DNA from: Cherax quadricarinatus
Taxonomy: Eukaryota; Arthropoda; Malacostraca; Decapoda; Parastacidae
Direction: 5' to 3'
Length of the DNA: 64,000 bases
Assembly (NCBI RefSeq): GCF_038502225.1
Contig: NC_091298.1
Span: 36,662,344 to 36,726,343, forward strand
The notes beneath the pieces were generated by a model, which worked only from the letters and a program-made list of their open reading frames with translations, searched no databases and was not told the origin of the DNA. A program made the translations under genes and the position numbers. This document shows positions 47,701 to 60,650 of the stretch, piece by piece (positions within the stretch are counted from its first letter, which is position 1; each line of letters begins with the position of its first letter).

Positions 47701-49544
47701 AATGATGAGCGGCTTTTATAATGAATGATGAGAAGGTTTCACAATTAATGATGATAGCGTTTTATAATGAATGATGAGAGCGTTTTATAACGAATGATAA
47801 GAAGGTTTTATAATGAATGATGAGAGCGTTTTATAATGAATGATGAGAGCGTTTTATAACGAATGATAAGAAGGTTTTATAATGAATGATGAGAGCGTTT
47901 TATAATGAATGATGAGAGCGTTTTATAACGAATGATAAGAAGGTTTTATAATGAATGATGAGAGCGTTTTATAATGAATGATGAGAGCGTTTTATAACGA
48001 ATGATAAGAAGGTTTTATAATGAATGATGAGAGCGTTTAATATTGAATGATGAGAGGGTTTAATACTGAATGATGAGAGGGTTTAGTACTGAATGATGAG
48101 AGGATTTAATACTGAATGATGAGAAGGTTTAATACTGAATGATGAGAGGGTTTAGTACTGAATGATGAGAGGGTTTAGTACTGAATGATGAGAGGATTTA
48201 ATACTGAATGATGAGAAGGTTTAATACTGAATGATGAGAGGGTTTAGTACTGAATGATGAGAGGGTTTAATACTGAATGATGAGAAGGTTTAATACTGAA
48301 TGATGAGAGGGTTTAATACTGAATGATGAGAGGGTTTAATACTGAATGATGAGAGGGTTTAATACTGAATGATGAGAGGGTTTAATACTGAATGATAAGA
48401 GGGTTTAATACTGAATGATGAGAGGGTTTAATACTGAATGATAAGAGGATTTAATACTGAATGATGAGAGGGTTTAATACTGAATGATAAGAGGGTTTAA
48501 TACTGAATGATGAGAGGATTTAATACTGAATGATGAGAGGATTTAATACTGAATGATGAGAGGATTTAATACTGAATGATGAGAGGATTTAATACTGAAT
48601 GATGAGAGGATTTAATACTGAATGATGAGAGGGTTTAATACTGAATGATAAGAGGATTTAATACTGAATGATGAGAGGGTTTAATACTGAATGATAAGAG
48701 GATTTAATACTGAATGATGAGAGGGTTTAATACTGAATGATAAGACGGTTTAATACTGAATGATGAGAGGATTTAATACTGAATGATGAGAGGATTTAAT
48801 ACTGAATGATGAGAGGATTTAATACTGAATGATGAGAGGATTTAATACTGAATGATGAGAAGGTTTAATACTGAATGATGAGAGGATTTAATACTGAATG
48901 ATGAGAGGATTTAATACTGAATGATGAGAGGATTTAATACTGAATGATGAGAAGGTTTAATACTGAATGATGAGAGGATTTAATACTGAATGATGAGAGG
49001 GTTTAATACTGAATGATAAGAGGGTTTAATACTGAATGATGAGAGGATTTAATACTGAATGATGAGAGGGTTTAATACTGAATGATAAGAGGGTTTAATA
49101 CTGAATGATGAGAGGATTTAATACTGAATGATGAGAAGGTTTAATACTGAATGATGAGAGGATTTAATACTGAATGATGAGAGGGTTTAATACTGAATGA
49201 TAAGAGGGTTTAGTACTGAATGATGAGAGGGTTTAATACTGAATGATGAGAGGATTTAATACTGAATGATGAGAGGGTTTAATACTGAATGATAAGAGGG
49301 TTTAGTACTGAATGATGAGAGGGTTTAATACTGAATGATGAGAGGGTTTAATACTGAATGATGAGAGGATTTAATACTGAATGATGAGAGGGTTTAATAC
49401 TGAATGATGAGAGGGTTTAGTACTGAATGATGAGTGGGTTTAGTACTGAATGATGAGAGGATTTAATACTGAATGATGAGAGGGTTTAATACTGAATGAT
49501 GAGAGGATTTAATACTGAATGATGAGAGGGTTTAGTACTGAATG
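47701..49544. repeat. 23-bp minisatellite, about 80 units
   Basis: The main unit is TTTAATACTGAATGATGAGA plus GGG or GGA. The first about 330 bp use a related older unit, GTTTTATAATGAATGATGAG plus AGC, organised in 69-bp triplets (AGC, AGC with AACGAATGATAAG, AAG). The unit contains stops in all frames. Confidence 0.95.
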
Positions 49545-49610
49545 GTGCACAAACACAATGAAGGAAACTTAAACATATTTTTGAAAGGATAGTGTGATTG
49601 TTCAGTTGAA
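49545..49610. other. Short spacer between arrays
   Basis: 66 bp of non-repetitive DNA between the 23-bp and 22-bp arrays. Confidence 0.5.
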
Positions 49611-50934
49611 TATGTTCTGGAACTTGGTCAACTATGTTCTGGAACTTGGTCAACTATGTTCTGGAACTTGGTCAACTATGTTCTGGAACTTGGGCAACTA
49701 TGTTCTGGAACTTGGGCAACTATGTTTTGGAACTTGGGCAACTATGTTCTGGAACTTGGGCAACTATGTTTTGGAACTTGGGCAGCTATGTTCTGGAACT
49801 TGGGCAGCTATGTTCTGGAACTTGGGCAACTATGTTTTGGAACTTGGTCAACTATGTTCTGGAACTTGGGCAGCTATGTTCTGGAACTTGGGCAACTATG
49901 TTTTGGAACTTGGGCAACTATGTTCTGGAACTTGGGCAACTATGTTTTGGAACTTGGTCAACTATGTTCTGGAACTTGGGCAACTATGTTCTGGAACTTG
50001 GGCAACTATGTTTTGGAACTTGGGCAACTATGTTCTGGAACTTGGGCAACTATGTTCTGGAACTTGGGCAACTATGTTTTGGAACTTGGGCAACTATGTT
50101 CTGGAACTTGGGCAACTATGTTTTGGAACTTGGGCAGCTATGTTCTGGAACTTGGGCAACTATGTTTTGGAACTTGGTCAACTATGTTCTGGAACTTGGG
50201 CAACTATGTTCTGGAACTTGGGCAACTATGTTTTGGAACTTGGGCAACTATGTTCTGGAACTTGGGCAACTATGTTTTGGAACTTGGGCAACTATGTTCT
50301 GGAACTTGGGCAACTATGTTCTGGAACTTGGGCAACTATGTTTTGGAACTTGGTCAACTATGTTTTGGAACTTGGTCAACTATGTTCTGGAACTTGGGCA
50401 ACTATGTTCTGGAACTTGGGCAACTATGTTTTGGAACTTGGGCAACTATGTTCTGGAACTTGGGCAACTATGTTTTGGAACTTGGGCAGCTATGTTCTGG
50501 AACTTGGGCAACTATGTTTTGGAACTTGGGCAGCTATGTTCTGGAACTTGGGCAACTATGTTCTGGAACTTGGGCAACTATGTTCTGGAACTTGGGCAAC
50601 TATGTTTTGGAACTTGGGCAGCTATGTTCTGGAACTTGGGCAACTATGTTCTGGAACTTGGGCAACTATGTTCTGGAACTTGGGCAACTATGTTTTGGAA
50701 CTTGGGCAGCTATGTTCTGGAACTTGGGCAGCTATGTTCTGGAACTTGGGCAGCTATGTTCTGGAACTTGGGCAGCTATGTTCTGGAACTTGGGCAGCTA
50801 TGTTCTGGAACTTGGGCAGCTATGTTCTGGAACTTGGGCAGCTATGTTCTGGAACTTGGGCAGCTATGTTCTGGAACTTGGGCAGCTATGTTCTGGAACT
50901 TGGGCAGCTATGTTCTGGAACTTGGGCAGCTATG
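49611..50934. repeat. 22-bp minisatellite, about 60 units
   Basis: The unit is TATGTTCTGGAACTTGGGCA plus AC, with two main polymorphic sites (TTCT/TTTT and CAAC/CAGC) and a GG/GT variant. The last dozen or so units are almost all the CAGC-TTCT type, showing recent local homogenisation at the right end. All three forward frames are stop-free. Confidence 0.95.
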
Positions 50935-51332
<398 letters not shown>

Positions 51333-53130
51333 GAACTCACCAATGTACACTCATTTATATGTGGTTGCAGGGGTCGATTCATAGCTTTTGGTCCCACGTC
51401 TTCGCTAGTCGCTACTAGGTCCATACTTTCCTGGCTCCATTATCCTTATCGTACCTCTACTTAAAGCTTTGTATAAATCCTGGCTCAATTATTTCACTCT
51501 CTAGAGCGTTCCACTTTCTGACAACTCTGTGACTGAAGAAATACTTCCTATCATCCCTTGGGCTGAAGAGATACTTCCTAACATCCTGTGACTCATCTAA
51601 ATTTTCAATTTCCAGTTTTGTCCTCTTGTTCCTATGTCTCATCTCTGAAAATATTGTCCCTTTCCACCTTGTCAGTTCCTCTCAGTATTTTATAAGTTGC
51701 TAGCATGTCTTCCCTATCCCTCCCCTCATTTGACCTCACTTAATGGGACATACCCTGTGCTCCGGAACTAGTCTTTTTGCAAACTTTTGCACAATTTGGG
51801 CCTGACGTACACATTGTACCTTGTCGTGAATGACTCCATACTTAGATATCGAAACGCTATTCTTAAGAATGCCAGGCACCCATATGCTGCATAAGATTGA
51901 AGTGTACCTCAAGGGATGTGCACGATATAATGCTCACTCTAAGATCCTTTTCCTCAAGTGAAGTTTGCAGCCAATGACCCTCTAGCCTGTACACCGTCTG
52001 CAGCCTTCTTTGTTCTTCCCCGAAATTCATGTGCACTTGGTGGGATTAAATTCAAGGAGCCAGTTGCTGGACCAGGCATGCAGCTTGTCCAGGTCTCTTT
52101 GCAGTTCTGCCTGATACTCATCCGATTTAATTCTCATTAACTTCACATCATCTGCAAACATTGGCACTTCTGAGTCTATCCCCTCCGTTATGTCATTCAC
52201 ATATACGAAAAACAGCACAGGTCTTGGAACTGACCCCGGTGGAACCCCGCTTGTCACAGGCGTCCATTCTGACACCTCGTCACGTACCATGACTCGTTGT
52301 AGCCTCCCTGTCAGGTATTCCCTGATCCATTGCAGTGCCCTTCCTGTTATACATACCTGATCCTCTAGCTTTTTCACTAATCTCTTGTGTGAGGAACAAT
52401 ATCTAAGGCCTTAAAATCCAAGAAAATGCAATCTACCCATTCCTTTCTCTCGTGTCTTACTTCCGTTACCTTGTCATAAAACTGCAGTAGGTTTGTGATA
52501 CAGGATTTTCCTTCCCTGAATCCGTGCTGGTTGTCGTTTATAAGCGTGGTCCGTTCTAGGTGCTCCACCATTCTGAAAATCTTCTCCACGACTTTGCATA
52601 GCATACACGTCAATGACACAGGTCTGTTATTTAGTGCCTCCTGTCTATTTTCTTAAAAATGGGGACTACATTTACCGTATTCCATACCTCAGGTAATTGC
52701 CCAGTTTCAATGGATATTTTGAAAATCGTTGTTAGTGGCACAAACAGCGTCTCTGCTTCCTCTCTAAGGACCCACGGAGAGATGCCCTGTCCCACCGCCT
52801 TTGAAGTATCATCTTCACTTAGAAGCTTCTTTACCTCCTCTGTTGTGTGTATTTCACCCAGCACTTGTTGGTATATCCCTTGCTGGTGTACCCTCCTATT
52901 CTGACTTCCTGGAGTCCTTTCTGTCTCCACTGTAAATACTTCCTTAAACCTCACACTGAGCTCCTCACATACTTCTTGGTCGTTTCTTGTGAGCTCCCCA
53001 CCTTCCTTCCTCTGCCTGATTACCTGGTGTTTGACTGTTGTCTTCTTCCATATGTGGTCAGACTTGACTTTTGAAGCTATGTCGTTTTCATACTGTTGCT
53101 GGACCTCCCTCATCAATGTATACTCTGTTC
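51333..53130 (-). pseudogene. CR1/L2-like LINE, AC-tailed family, RT region
   Basis: From its 5' end, a 161-codon linker frame (52631-53116) has EVQQQYENDIASKVKSD and ends PEVWNTVNVVPIFKK, which is RT block 1. Frame 52377-52619 has NQHGFREGKSCITNLLQFYD and WVDCIFLDFKALD, block A with catalytic Asp. Frame 52027-52377 has VTSGVPPGSV and VPMFADDVKLM, the FADD box, then SSNWLLEFNPTKC. The thumb is decayed. The C-terminal piece (51457-51642) has RKYFFSHRVVRKWNAL, with a local duplication of the RKYLFSPRD block. Each block is in a different frame, so it is inactive. It retains the RT fingers lost from the 17.9-kb copy. Confidence 0.8.
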
Positions 53131-53837
53131 TAGCTCGGTTCTGTCAGAGAACCTTAAATGCATCTTTGGTATGGAATGGAGAAGATCTTCATTTCAATTA
53201 TTGTCAAAGATAAGATTTTAGCCATCCTTAACAAACCTTAAAAATAAATATTTTATAAATACGTGAAGATCAGGCCATCCCTGAGAAACCTAATGAGTTT
53301 GGTGAAACTATGTATTAAGGATGTACTTAGTCAAATTGCATTTAAATATGGTCTCTTATGCAATAAAATGAGTAGTGAATATAATTCTTATAAGTGTTAT
53401 AAACCAATATATGGAATTATTAACCAATATGTGGAATTATGTATGATTTTTAATGATCATTGTAATAATTAAGGCTCATTCATCACTTTCCGAATGATTT
53501 GGGTGTTACATTCATTAAATAATGTAAAACAGGTGGTCGACAAAAGACCAGTATGAGATATTGTATGGACGAAATACTTAATATGTACGATATGTTAACA
53601 AATAAGTATGAATTTTAAGATCTCATACAAAATAAGTGGTATTGTATATTGGGTGAACTTTTAATAAGGAACTAAATGAGACAAAGTATTCAGGTCTCCC
53701 TATATATCTACGTGTTAATATGTGGTAGTTTAACTCTTAATAGTAATTAAAGTTTTATTCATATGCTGATTTAGCTTATTGGACTGTAATTATAGAGAAT
53801 GTAGGAACTATGTAAAGCCAAATGTATGAAATAATTC
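53131..53837. other. AT-rich, no recognisable feature
   Basis: A 69-codon frame (53263-53472, +) shows no motif. Confidence 0.4.
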
Positions 53838-53993
53838 ACAACCCGCACATATGAGACCGAAACTCACGACGATGTTTCGGTCCGACTTGGACCATTAGCT
53901 AGTTATTAACTGTGAGAATAGTTAATGGTCCAAGTCTGGCCGCAATGTCATTAGCTTCATTCTGCAATGTGCGGATTATTTGTGTGTTGCTCC
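53838..53993. repeat. Imperfect inverted repeat, arms about 55 bp
   Basis: CGGTCCGACTTGGACCATTA near 53878-53897 pairs with TAATGGTCCAAGTCTGGCCG near 53923-53942 at 18 of 20 positions. Weaker pairing extends outward to AACCCGCACAT and ATGTGCGGATT. I recall similar sequence near Penelope-like elements in decapods, but nothing here proves that link. Confidence 0.6.
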
Positions 53994-54169
53994 AGTCACG
54001 GTATTATGACGTTTTATTACTTAAAGATGTGGAATAAGAGACACATCGATATGTTAATATAAGCAGAATATAATGATTGAACTTTGTATAAGATATAGAA
54101 ATATTCAAATTATCCTATAGATCCATAGATCAAGGATGAACTTTCAATGAGAAGTTCAAGAAATAAGAG

Positions 54170-54870
54170 ACAGCGACAAATTTTAAGTCTGTGGCAGAAC
54201 TTACTACAGGAAACAACCTGCTTGATTTTTTTCTTCTTTACAAAAAATGTCTAATTAATAATCTAGAGGTTAAGGATGAGCTTGAGAGAAGCAATCAAAA
54301 ATCAGTCAGTTTCAATATCACTGAACTGCCTTAATAATTACGTTCAAGTCAAGGTCCCTGATTTTCATGCAGCCGATTTTGTTGGGCTGAGGGATTATCT
54401 AAGTGGATCGGATTGGAGTAATCTGACAGATGATTTTCCTGTGAGTCAGGTGGGGTGATAGTTGCCAATATGACAATTTTCAGAGTATAGCTCAAGCTGG
54501 CCAGGTTACATGTGTTTCATAGAGGGAAATTAGATCAAACAGAAATGTCCATAAATGGTTATTAGATTAAGACATCTTAAAGGTCAGAGAAGAGAGAGAC
54601 ACTTAAGGAATTAATATGTTCAGTTAAAGAGAGAAAGTAAGAAAGGAATAAGAAAAGCCAAAAGAGATTATGAAATTAAGGTTGCAAGAAAATCAAAGAC
54701 TAACCAAAAAGGTTTCTTTCAGGAATATAGGAATGAGAATAGGGACTAGATAGGTCCACTTAAAAGTTGTTCCAGCCAGGTCACTGGCAGTGACTAACAA
54801 ATGTGTACAATCTTCAACAGCTATTTCCTCCTTTTAAAGCAGGAAGATAATATCAAAATTAAAGAAATAA
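54170..54870 (+). pseudogene. CR1-like LINE fragment (endonuclease end and linker)
   Basis: A third fragment of the family at 0.6-5.3 kb. GNNLLDFFLL and INNLEV lie near 54208-54270, and SVSFNI near 54305. FHAADFVGLRDYLSGSDWSN lies in a 60-codon frame (54276-54458). RAKRDYEIKVARKSK is near 54655-54700 and TIFNSYFLL near 54807. No RT block follows. Confidence 0.65.
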
Positions 54871-55583
54871 AAAAATATGTTGGTAAGAAAGGAAAATTGT
54901 TATGCAGGATCGAGGTCACTAGAATATGGTTCCGAGACGAATATAAATATTACAGCCAAATGAACCTCCGAGCCATGATGAACTGTTCTTAAAAGTTATT
55001 AAAAAATGTAGGGTGTTTTAAATAGGGTTGTACTGTGACTAACTACCAAGTAGTCAAATAATTAATCAAATCATAACTTAGATCTAATCCAGGCACCTGC
55101 CATCCCATACCCAGATAGCATAGGCTTTACCTCCACAGACAGGACAGCTAACTTACCAGGTAGTGTCCGTTATGATTGACAATATAAAATTTACCTATCA
55201 ATATTTGCAAATCCTTAAACTGATATAACTGACGTTGTACCTTAATGTTGTCTGTTGGACCAATTAGTTATAACTTCCTTCCAGAATTCCCGTGAATATA
55301 CAGCATTGAGACACTAAGACACACCAACCGGAAGGCGAAGGTGACACGGTGTCTTTCCTAATAACTTCAAGTGACTACCACCACAGGCACCGCTATCCAC
55401 GAGCTGTGGCACAGTGAGGTAGGTGCGTAGGTCTACGGCTAAAGACATCGAACATACTAAGCTACTTACATTCCTAGTCTAGCTTCACTATATAATTATA
55501 ATCTAAACTGGATATTAGCTTATTATGGTATTATGACTAAATTAGCCTTATAATTACGGCTCTAGGATTGAAGACCTGGCACC
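54871..55583. other. No recognisable feature
   Basis: Nothing seen on either strand. Confidence 0.4.
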
Positions 55584-55608
55584 ATTGCCACGCCACCAGC
55601 GTGGCAAT
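55584..55608. repeat. Perfect 10-bp hairpin just before a LINE copy
   Basis: ATTGCCACGC, loop CACCA, GCGTGGCAAT. It lies about 15 bases before the first recognisable LINE base. Confidence 0.8.
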
Positions 55609-55619
55609 GCTGGTGTTCT

Positions 55620-56179
55620 TAACCCGTTCAAGACACTGTACACTGTGTACATCAGGCCCATACTGGAGTATGCAGCACCAGTTTGGAGCCCACATCTGGT
55701 CAAGCACGTCAAGAAATTAGAGAAAGTGCAAAGGTTTGCAACAAGGCTAGTTCTGGAGCTCAGAGGAATGTCCTACGAAGAAAGGTTGAGGGAAATTGGA
55801 CTGACGACATTGGAGGACAGGAGGGTCAAGGGAGACATGATAACGACATACAAAATACTGCGTGGAATAGATAAGGTGGACAGAGACAGGTTGTTCCAGA
55901 GAGAAAACACAGAAACAAAGGGTCACAATTGGAAGCTGAAGACTCAGATGATTCACAGGGATGTTAGGAAGTATTTCTTCAGTCATAGAGACGTCAGGAA
56001 GTGGAACAGCCTAGCAAGTGATGTAGTGGAGGCAGCAACCATACATAGCTTTAAGACGAGGTATGACAACGCTCAGGAAGCAGAGAGTGAGAGAGGACCT
56101 AGTAGCGATCAGTGAAGAGGCGGGGCCAGGAGCTGAGTCTCGACCCCTGCAACCACAATTAGGTGAGTACAATTAGATG

Positions 56180-56182
<3 letters not shown>
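55620..56182 (+). pseudogene. AC-tailed LINE copy A (RT thumb/C-terminus only)
   Basis: A 5'-truncated copy. The open frame 55585-56115 includes about 160 codons of the family C-terminus: TLYTVYIRPILEYAAPVWSP, HVKKLEKVQRFATRLV, LTTLEDRRVKGDMITTYKIL and RDVRKYFFSHRDVRKWNSLA. The 3' UTR has CGGGGCCAGGAGCTGAGTCT and CTGCAACCACAATTAGGTGA, then GTACAC(AC)n. The open frame would be a fragment with no catalytic site. Confidence 0.85.

Positions 56183-56230
<48 letters not shown>
56183..56230. repeat. (AC)24 between LINE copies A and B
   Basis: A pure AC run joining the 3' end of copy A to the first base of copy B. Confidence 0.95.
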
Positions 56231-56233
<3 letters not shown>

Positions 56234-57682
56234 TATCGAAAAAGGACAACTACCGGAAGAATGGAAGACAACAAATGTAGTCCCAATTTTAAAAAAGGGG
56301 GACGGACACGAAGCATTAAACTACAAACCAGTGTCACTGACGTGTATAGAATGCAAAGTCATGGAGAAAATTATCAGAAGAGTTTTGGACCACCTAGAAA
56401 GGAATGAGCTCATCAACGGCAACCAGCATGGTTTCAGGGACGGGAAATCCTGCGTCACAAACCTACTGGAGTTCTATGACAGGATGACGGCAGTGAGACA
56501 AGAAAGAGGGGGGTGGGTAGACTGCATTTTCTTGGACTGTAAGAAGGCGTTTGAGACAGTCCCACACAAGAGATTAGTGCGGAAGCTGGAGGACCAGGCA
56601 GGGATAACAGGGAAGGCACTACAGTGGATCAGGGAATACCTGTCTGGAAGACAACAGTGAGTCATGGTACGTGGCGAGGTGTCAGAGTGGGCGCTGGTAA
56701 CGAGCGGGGTGCCACAGGAATCAGTCCTCGTACCGGTGCAGTTTCTGGTATTTGTGAACATGACGGAAGGAATAGATTCCGAAGTGTCATTGTTTTCAGA
56801 TGATGTGAAGCTGATAAGAATTCAATCGGACGACGACCAGGCAGAACTACAAAGGGATCTGGACAGACTGCACGCCTGGTCCAGAAACTGGCTCCTGGAG
56901 TTCAACCCCACCAAGTGGAGAGTCATGAAGTTTGGGGAGGTGCAAAGAAGACCACAGACGGAGTACAGTCTAGGTGGCCAGAGCCTACAAACCTCACTCA
57001 ACGAAAAGGATCTTGGTGTGAGTATAACACCGGGAACATTTCCTGAGGTGCACATCAACCAAATAACTGCTGCAGCATACGGGCGCCTGGCAAACCTAAG
57101 AACAGCATTCCGACATCTTAATAAGGAGTCATTCAGGACCCTGTACACCGTGTACGTTAGGCCCATATTGGAGTATGCGGCACCAGTTTGGAACCCACAC
57201 CTAGCCAAGCACGTAAAGAAACTAGAGAAAGTGCAAAGGTTTGCAACAAGACTAGTCCCAGAGCTAAGAGGTATGTCCTACGAGGAGAGGTTAAGGGAAA
57301 TCAACCTGACGACACTGGAGGACAGGAGAGATAGGGGGGACATGATAACGACATACAAAATACTGAGAGGAATTGACAAGGTGGACAAAAACAGGATGTT
57401 CCAGAGATTGGACACAGTAACAAGGGGACACAGTTGGAAGCTAAAGACACAGATGAATCACAGGGATGTTAGGAAGTATTTCTTCAGCCACAGAGTAGTC
57501 AGTAAGTGGAATAGTTTGGGAAGCGATGTAGTGGAGGCAGGATCCATACATAGCTTTAAGCAGAGGTACGATAAAGCTCACGGCTCAGGGAGAGTGACCT
57601 AGTAGCGATCAGTGAAGAGGCGGGGACAGGAGCTCGGACTCGACCCCCGCAACCTCAACTAGGTGAGTACAACTAGGTGAGT
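56231..57682 (+). pseudogene. AC-tailed LINE copy B, near-complete RT
   Basis: It starts directly after the AC run. One frame (from 56232) runs to 57602 with a single TGA at 56658-56660, where copy C has CGA, consistent with a CpG transition. RT blocks in order are SIEKGQLPEEWKT and NQHGFRDGKSCVTNLLEFYD. Block A follows as WVDCIFLDCKKAFETV with catalytic Asp, then TSGVPQESVL and the palm box SLFSDDVKL, where FADD is FSDD. The thumb has NWLLEFNPTK and ILEYAAPVWNP, and the C-terminus RDVRKYFFSHRVVSKWNSLG. A 3-base deletion shortens VFVNDM to VFVNM. The 3' end has two copies of GGTGAGTACAACTA before the AC run. Confidence 0.88.
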
Positions 57683-57715
<33 letters not shown>

Positions 57716-57767
57716 CACACACACACACATACACACACACACACACACACACATACACACACATACA

Positions 57768-57820
<53 letters not shown>
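57683..57820. repeat. (AC)n with AT interruptions between LINE copies B and C
   Basis: Mostly AC, with a TATATATATA block near 57706-57715 and several ACAT units. Confidence 0.95.
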
Positions 57821-57821
<1 letters not shown>

Positions 57822-58951
57822 GTTCCACACAAGAGATTCGTGCAAAAAGTGGAGGACCAAGCAGGGATAACAGGGAAGGCACTACAATGGATCAGGGAAT
57901 ACTTGCCAGGAAGACAGCAGCGAGTCATGGTACGTGGCGAGGTGTCAGAGTGGGCACCTGTGACCAGCGGGGTCCCGCAGGGGTCAGTCCTAGGACCAGT
58001 GCTGTTTCTGGTATTTGTGAACGACATGACGGAAGGAATAGACTCTGAGGTGTCCCTGTTTGCAGATGACGTGAAGTTGATGAGAAGAATTCACTCGATC
58101 GAAGACCAGGCAGAACTACAAAGGGATCTGGACAAGCTGCAGACCTGGTCCAGCAATTGGCTCCTGGAGTTCAATCCCACCAAGTGCAAAGTCATGAAGA
58201 TTGGGGAGGGGCAAAGAAGGCCGCAGACGGAGTACAGTCTAGGGGGTCAGAGACTACAAACCTCACTCAAGGAAAAAGATCTTGGGGTGAGTATAACACC
58301 AGGCACATCTCCTGAGGCGCACATCAACCAAATAACTGCTGCAGCATATGGGCGCCTAGCAAACCTCAGAACAGCATTCCGACATCTTAATAAGGAATCA
58401 TTCAGGACCCTGTACACCGTGTACGTTAGGCCCATATTGGAGTATGCGGCACCAGTTTGGAACCCACACCTAGCCAAGCACGTGAAGAAACTAGAGAAAG
58501 TGCAAAGGTTTGCAACAAGACTAGTCCCAGAGCTAAGAGGTATGTTCTACGAGGAGAGGTTAAGGGAAATCAACCTGACGACACTGGAAGACAGGAGAGA
58601 TAGGGGGGACATGATAACGACATACAAAATACTGAGAGGAATTGACAAGGTGGACAAAGACAGGATGTTCCAGAGATTGGACACAGTAACAAGGGGGCAC
58701 AGTTGGAAGCTGAAGACACAGATGAATCACAGGGATGTTAGGAAGTATTTCTTCAGCCACAGAGTAGTCAGTAAGTGGAATAGTTTGGGAAGCGATGTAG
58801 TGGAGGCAGGATCCATACATAGCTTTAAGCAGAGGTATGATAAAGCTCACGGCTCAGGGAGAGTGACCTAGTAGCGATCAGTGAAGAGGCGGGGCCAGGA
58901 GCTCGGACTCGACCCCCGCAACCTCAACTAGGTGAGTACAACTAGGTGAGT
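57821..58951 (+). pseudogene. AC-tailed LINE copy C, RT palm to C-terminus
   Basis: It starts directly after the AC run at a point inside RT (FHTRDSCKKWRTKQG in place of VPHKRLV), further 3' than copy B. The 343-codon frame to 58871 has VTSGVPQGSVLGPVLFLVFV, the intact palm box SLFADDVKLM, NWLLEFNPTKCKVMKIG, ITAAAYGRLANLRTAFRHLN and the same C-terminus as copy B. It is highly similar to copy B over the shared part. Block A Asp lies upstream of the truncation, so the protein would not be an active polymerase. The 3' end has the doubled GGTGAGTACAACTA. Confidence 0.85.
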
Positions 58952-59489
<538 letters not shown>

Positions 59490-60420
59490 CTGAAGTCTAC
59501 CTGGAGGTCGTTCCTAGGGTCAACGTACCTTGATTAAGCCTCCCGGTGGATCTGAGAATGATCAACCAGGCTGTAAGTGATGGCCACACGCAGTCCATCA
59601 TACGGTTCACAGCCCGGTTGATCGGGCACTGATTTTAGGTATCTGTCCAGCTCCCTCTTGAAGACAGCCAGGGATCTATTGGTAATTTATGTATGTTGCG
59701 AGGGTGTTGAATAGTTTTGGGCCCCAGACACAACATTCCCAATAGATAAGGTGCTTGACTGAGTTTACATGTGCAGTAAAGGTTCTGTGTATATTCTCTA
59801 GGTCTATGATTTAACCTACCATGAATGGGGCTGTTATTGTACCGCAGTATTCCAGCCTAAAGAGAGGTGGCTTTAAAAGAATCATCAATGGTATTGGATT
59901 CCTTCTTTTGGATTTCTAATTATCCATCCTACTTTTTCCTCGCAGATTGGATAGTGACACTGTTGTTATCCTTGTAGGTGAAATCATTTCACATTAACAC
60001 TCCCAACTCCTGAGTTTTTTTGTGCTATAGAGTGGTTTAGAGTTTTGTAGTATATTCCGTTCTAGCTATTATTTCCTCAAGTTTTCCGTAACGGAGTAAG
60101 AAAAATTTGTCCTCTTTAAACAAAATATTGTTTTTAGTGGTCAACTGGAAAAAAATTGGTTTATATTTGCTTGGAGGTTTACCGTGTCCTCAATACATAA
60201 CACTCTCACGTATTTTCTACAATCGTCTGAAAAAGAAGATACGATGCTATGGTTTACATTATTTATGTCTAATATGAGGCTGAGGAACAGGATGGGGGCG
60301 AGTACTGTACCTTGGGGAACAGAGTTTTTCACTATGGCAGCCTCCGACTTAACTCTGTTTTCCATTACTCTTCATGTTCTATTGGTTAGTGTGGCATGCA
60401 AGGAGTATGTTATAATTTAT
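59490..60420 (-). pseudogene. LINE family E, RT palm to 3' end
   Basis: The - strand frame 60141-60365 has the palm block NSVPQGTVLAPILFLSLILD and then SSFSDDCRKYV, where the FADDTR box reads FSDDCR. CIEDTVNLQANINQFF follows. Decayed C-terminal blocks follow to about 59640: EYCGTITAPFMVG, DLENIHRTFTAHV and LIYWE. The last about 130 bp (59494-59625) are the module also found in the SINE at 2107. The 5' part is missing, which is the usual LINE truncation. Confidence 0.7.
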
Positions 60421-60650
60421 TCAGCGTATGTCACACTCCCATACAGGCTGCCTCCCAACCAGCAAACCGGGTGTTAAGGGTTTAACGATCAATTGGGTAC
60501 CCGTCGTTAAATCAGCACCTTGGTTCACTGACCAGTCACAGGCAAGCCCACCAAAACTGAAGCAACGTGGTTCACTCACGGTAAACATTGGCAGACTTGC
60601 TTCTGCTTTGCCATCTGTCACCGCCGTGTAGACTTATTATTATTCTATCT
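60421..60650. other. Unassigned, possibly repeat-derived
   Basis: Short overlapping open frames only. The segment starting CCCATACAGGCTGCCTCCCA looks like a repeat I have seen in decapods, but I cannot assign it. Confidence 0.3.
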
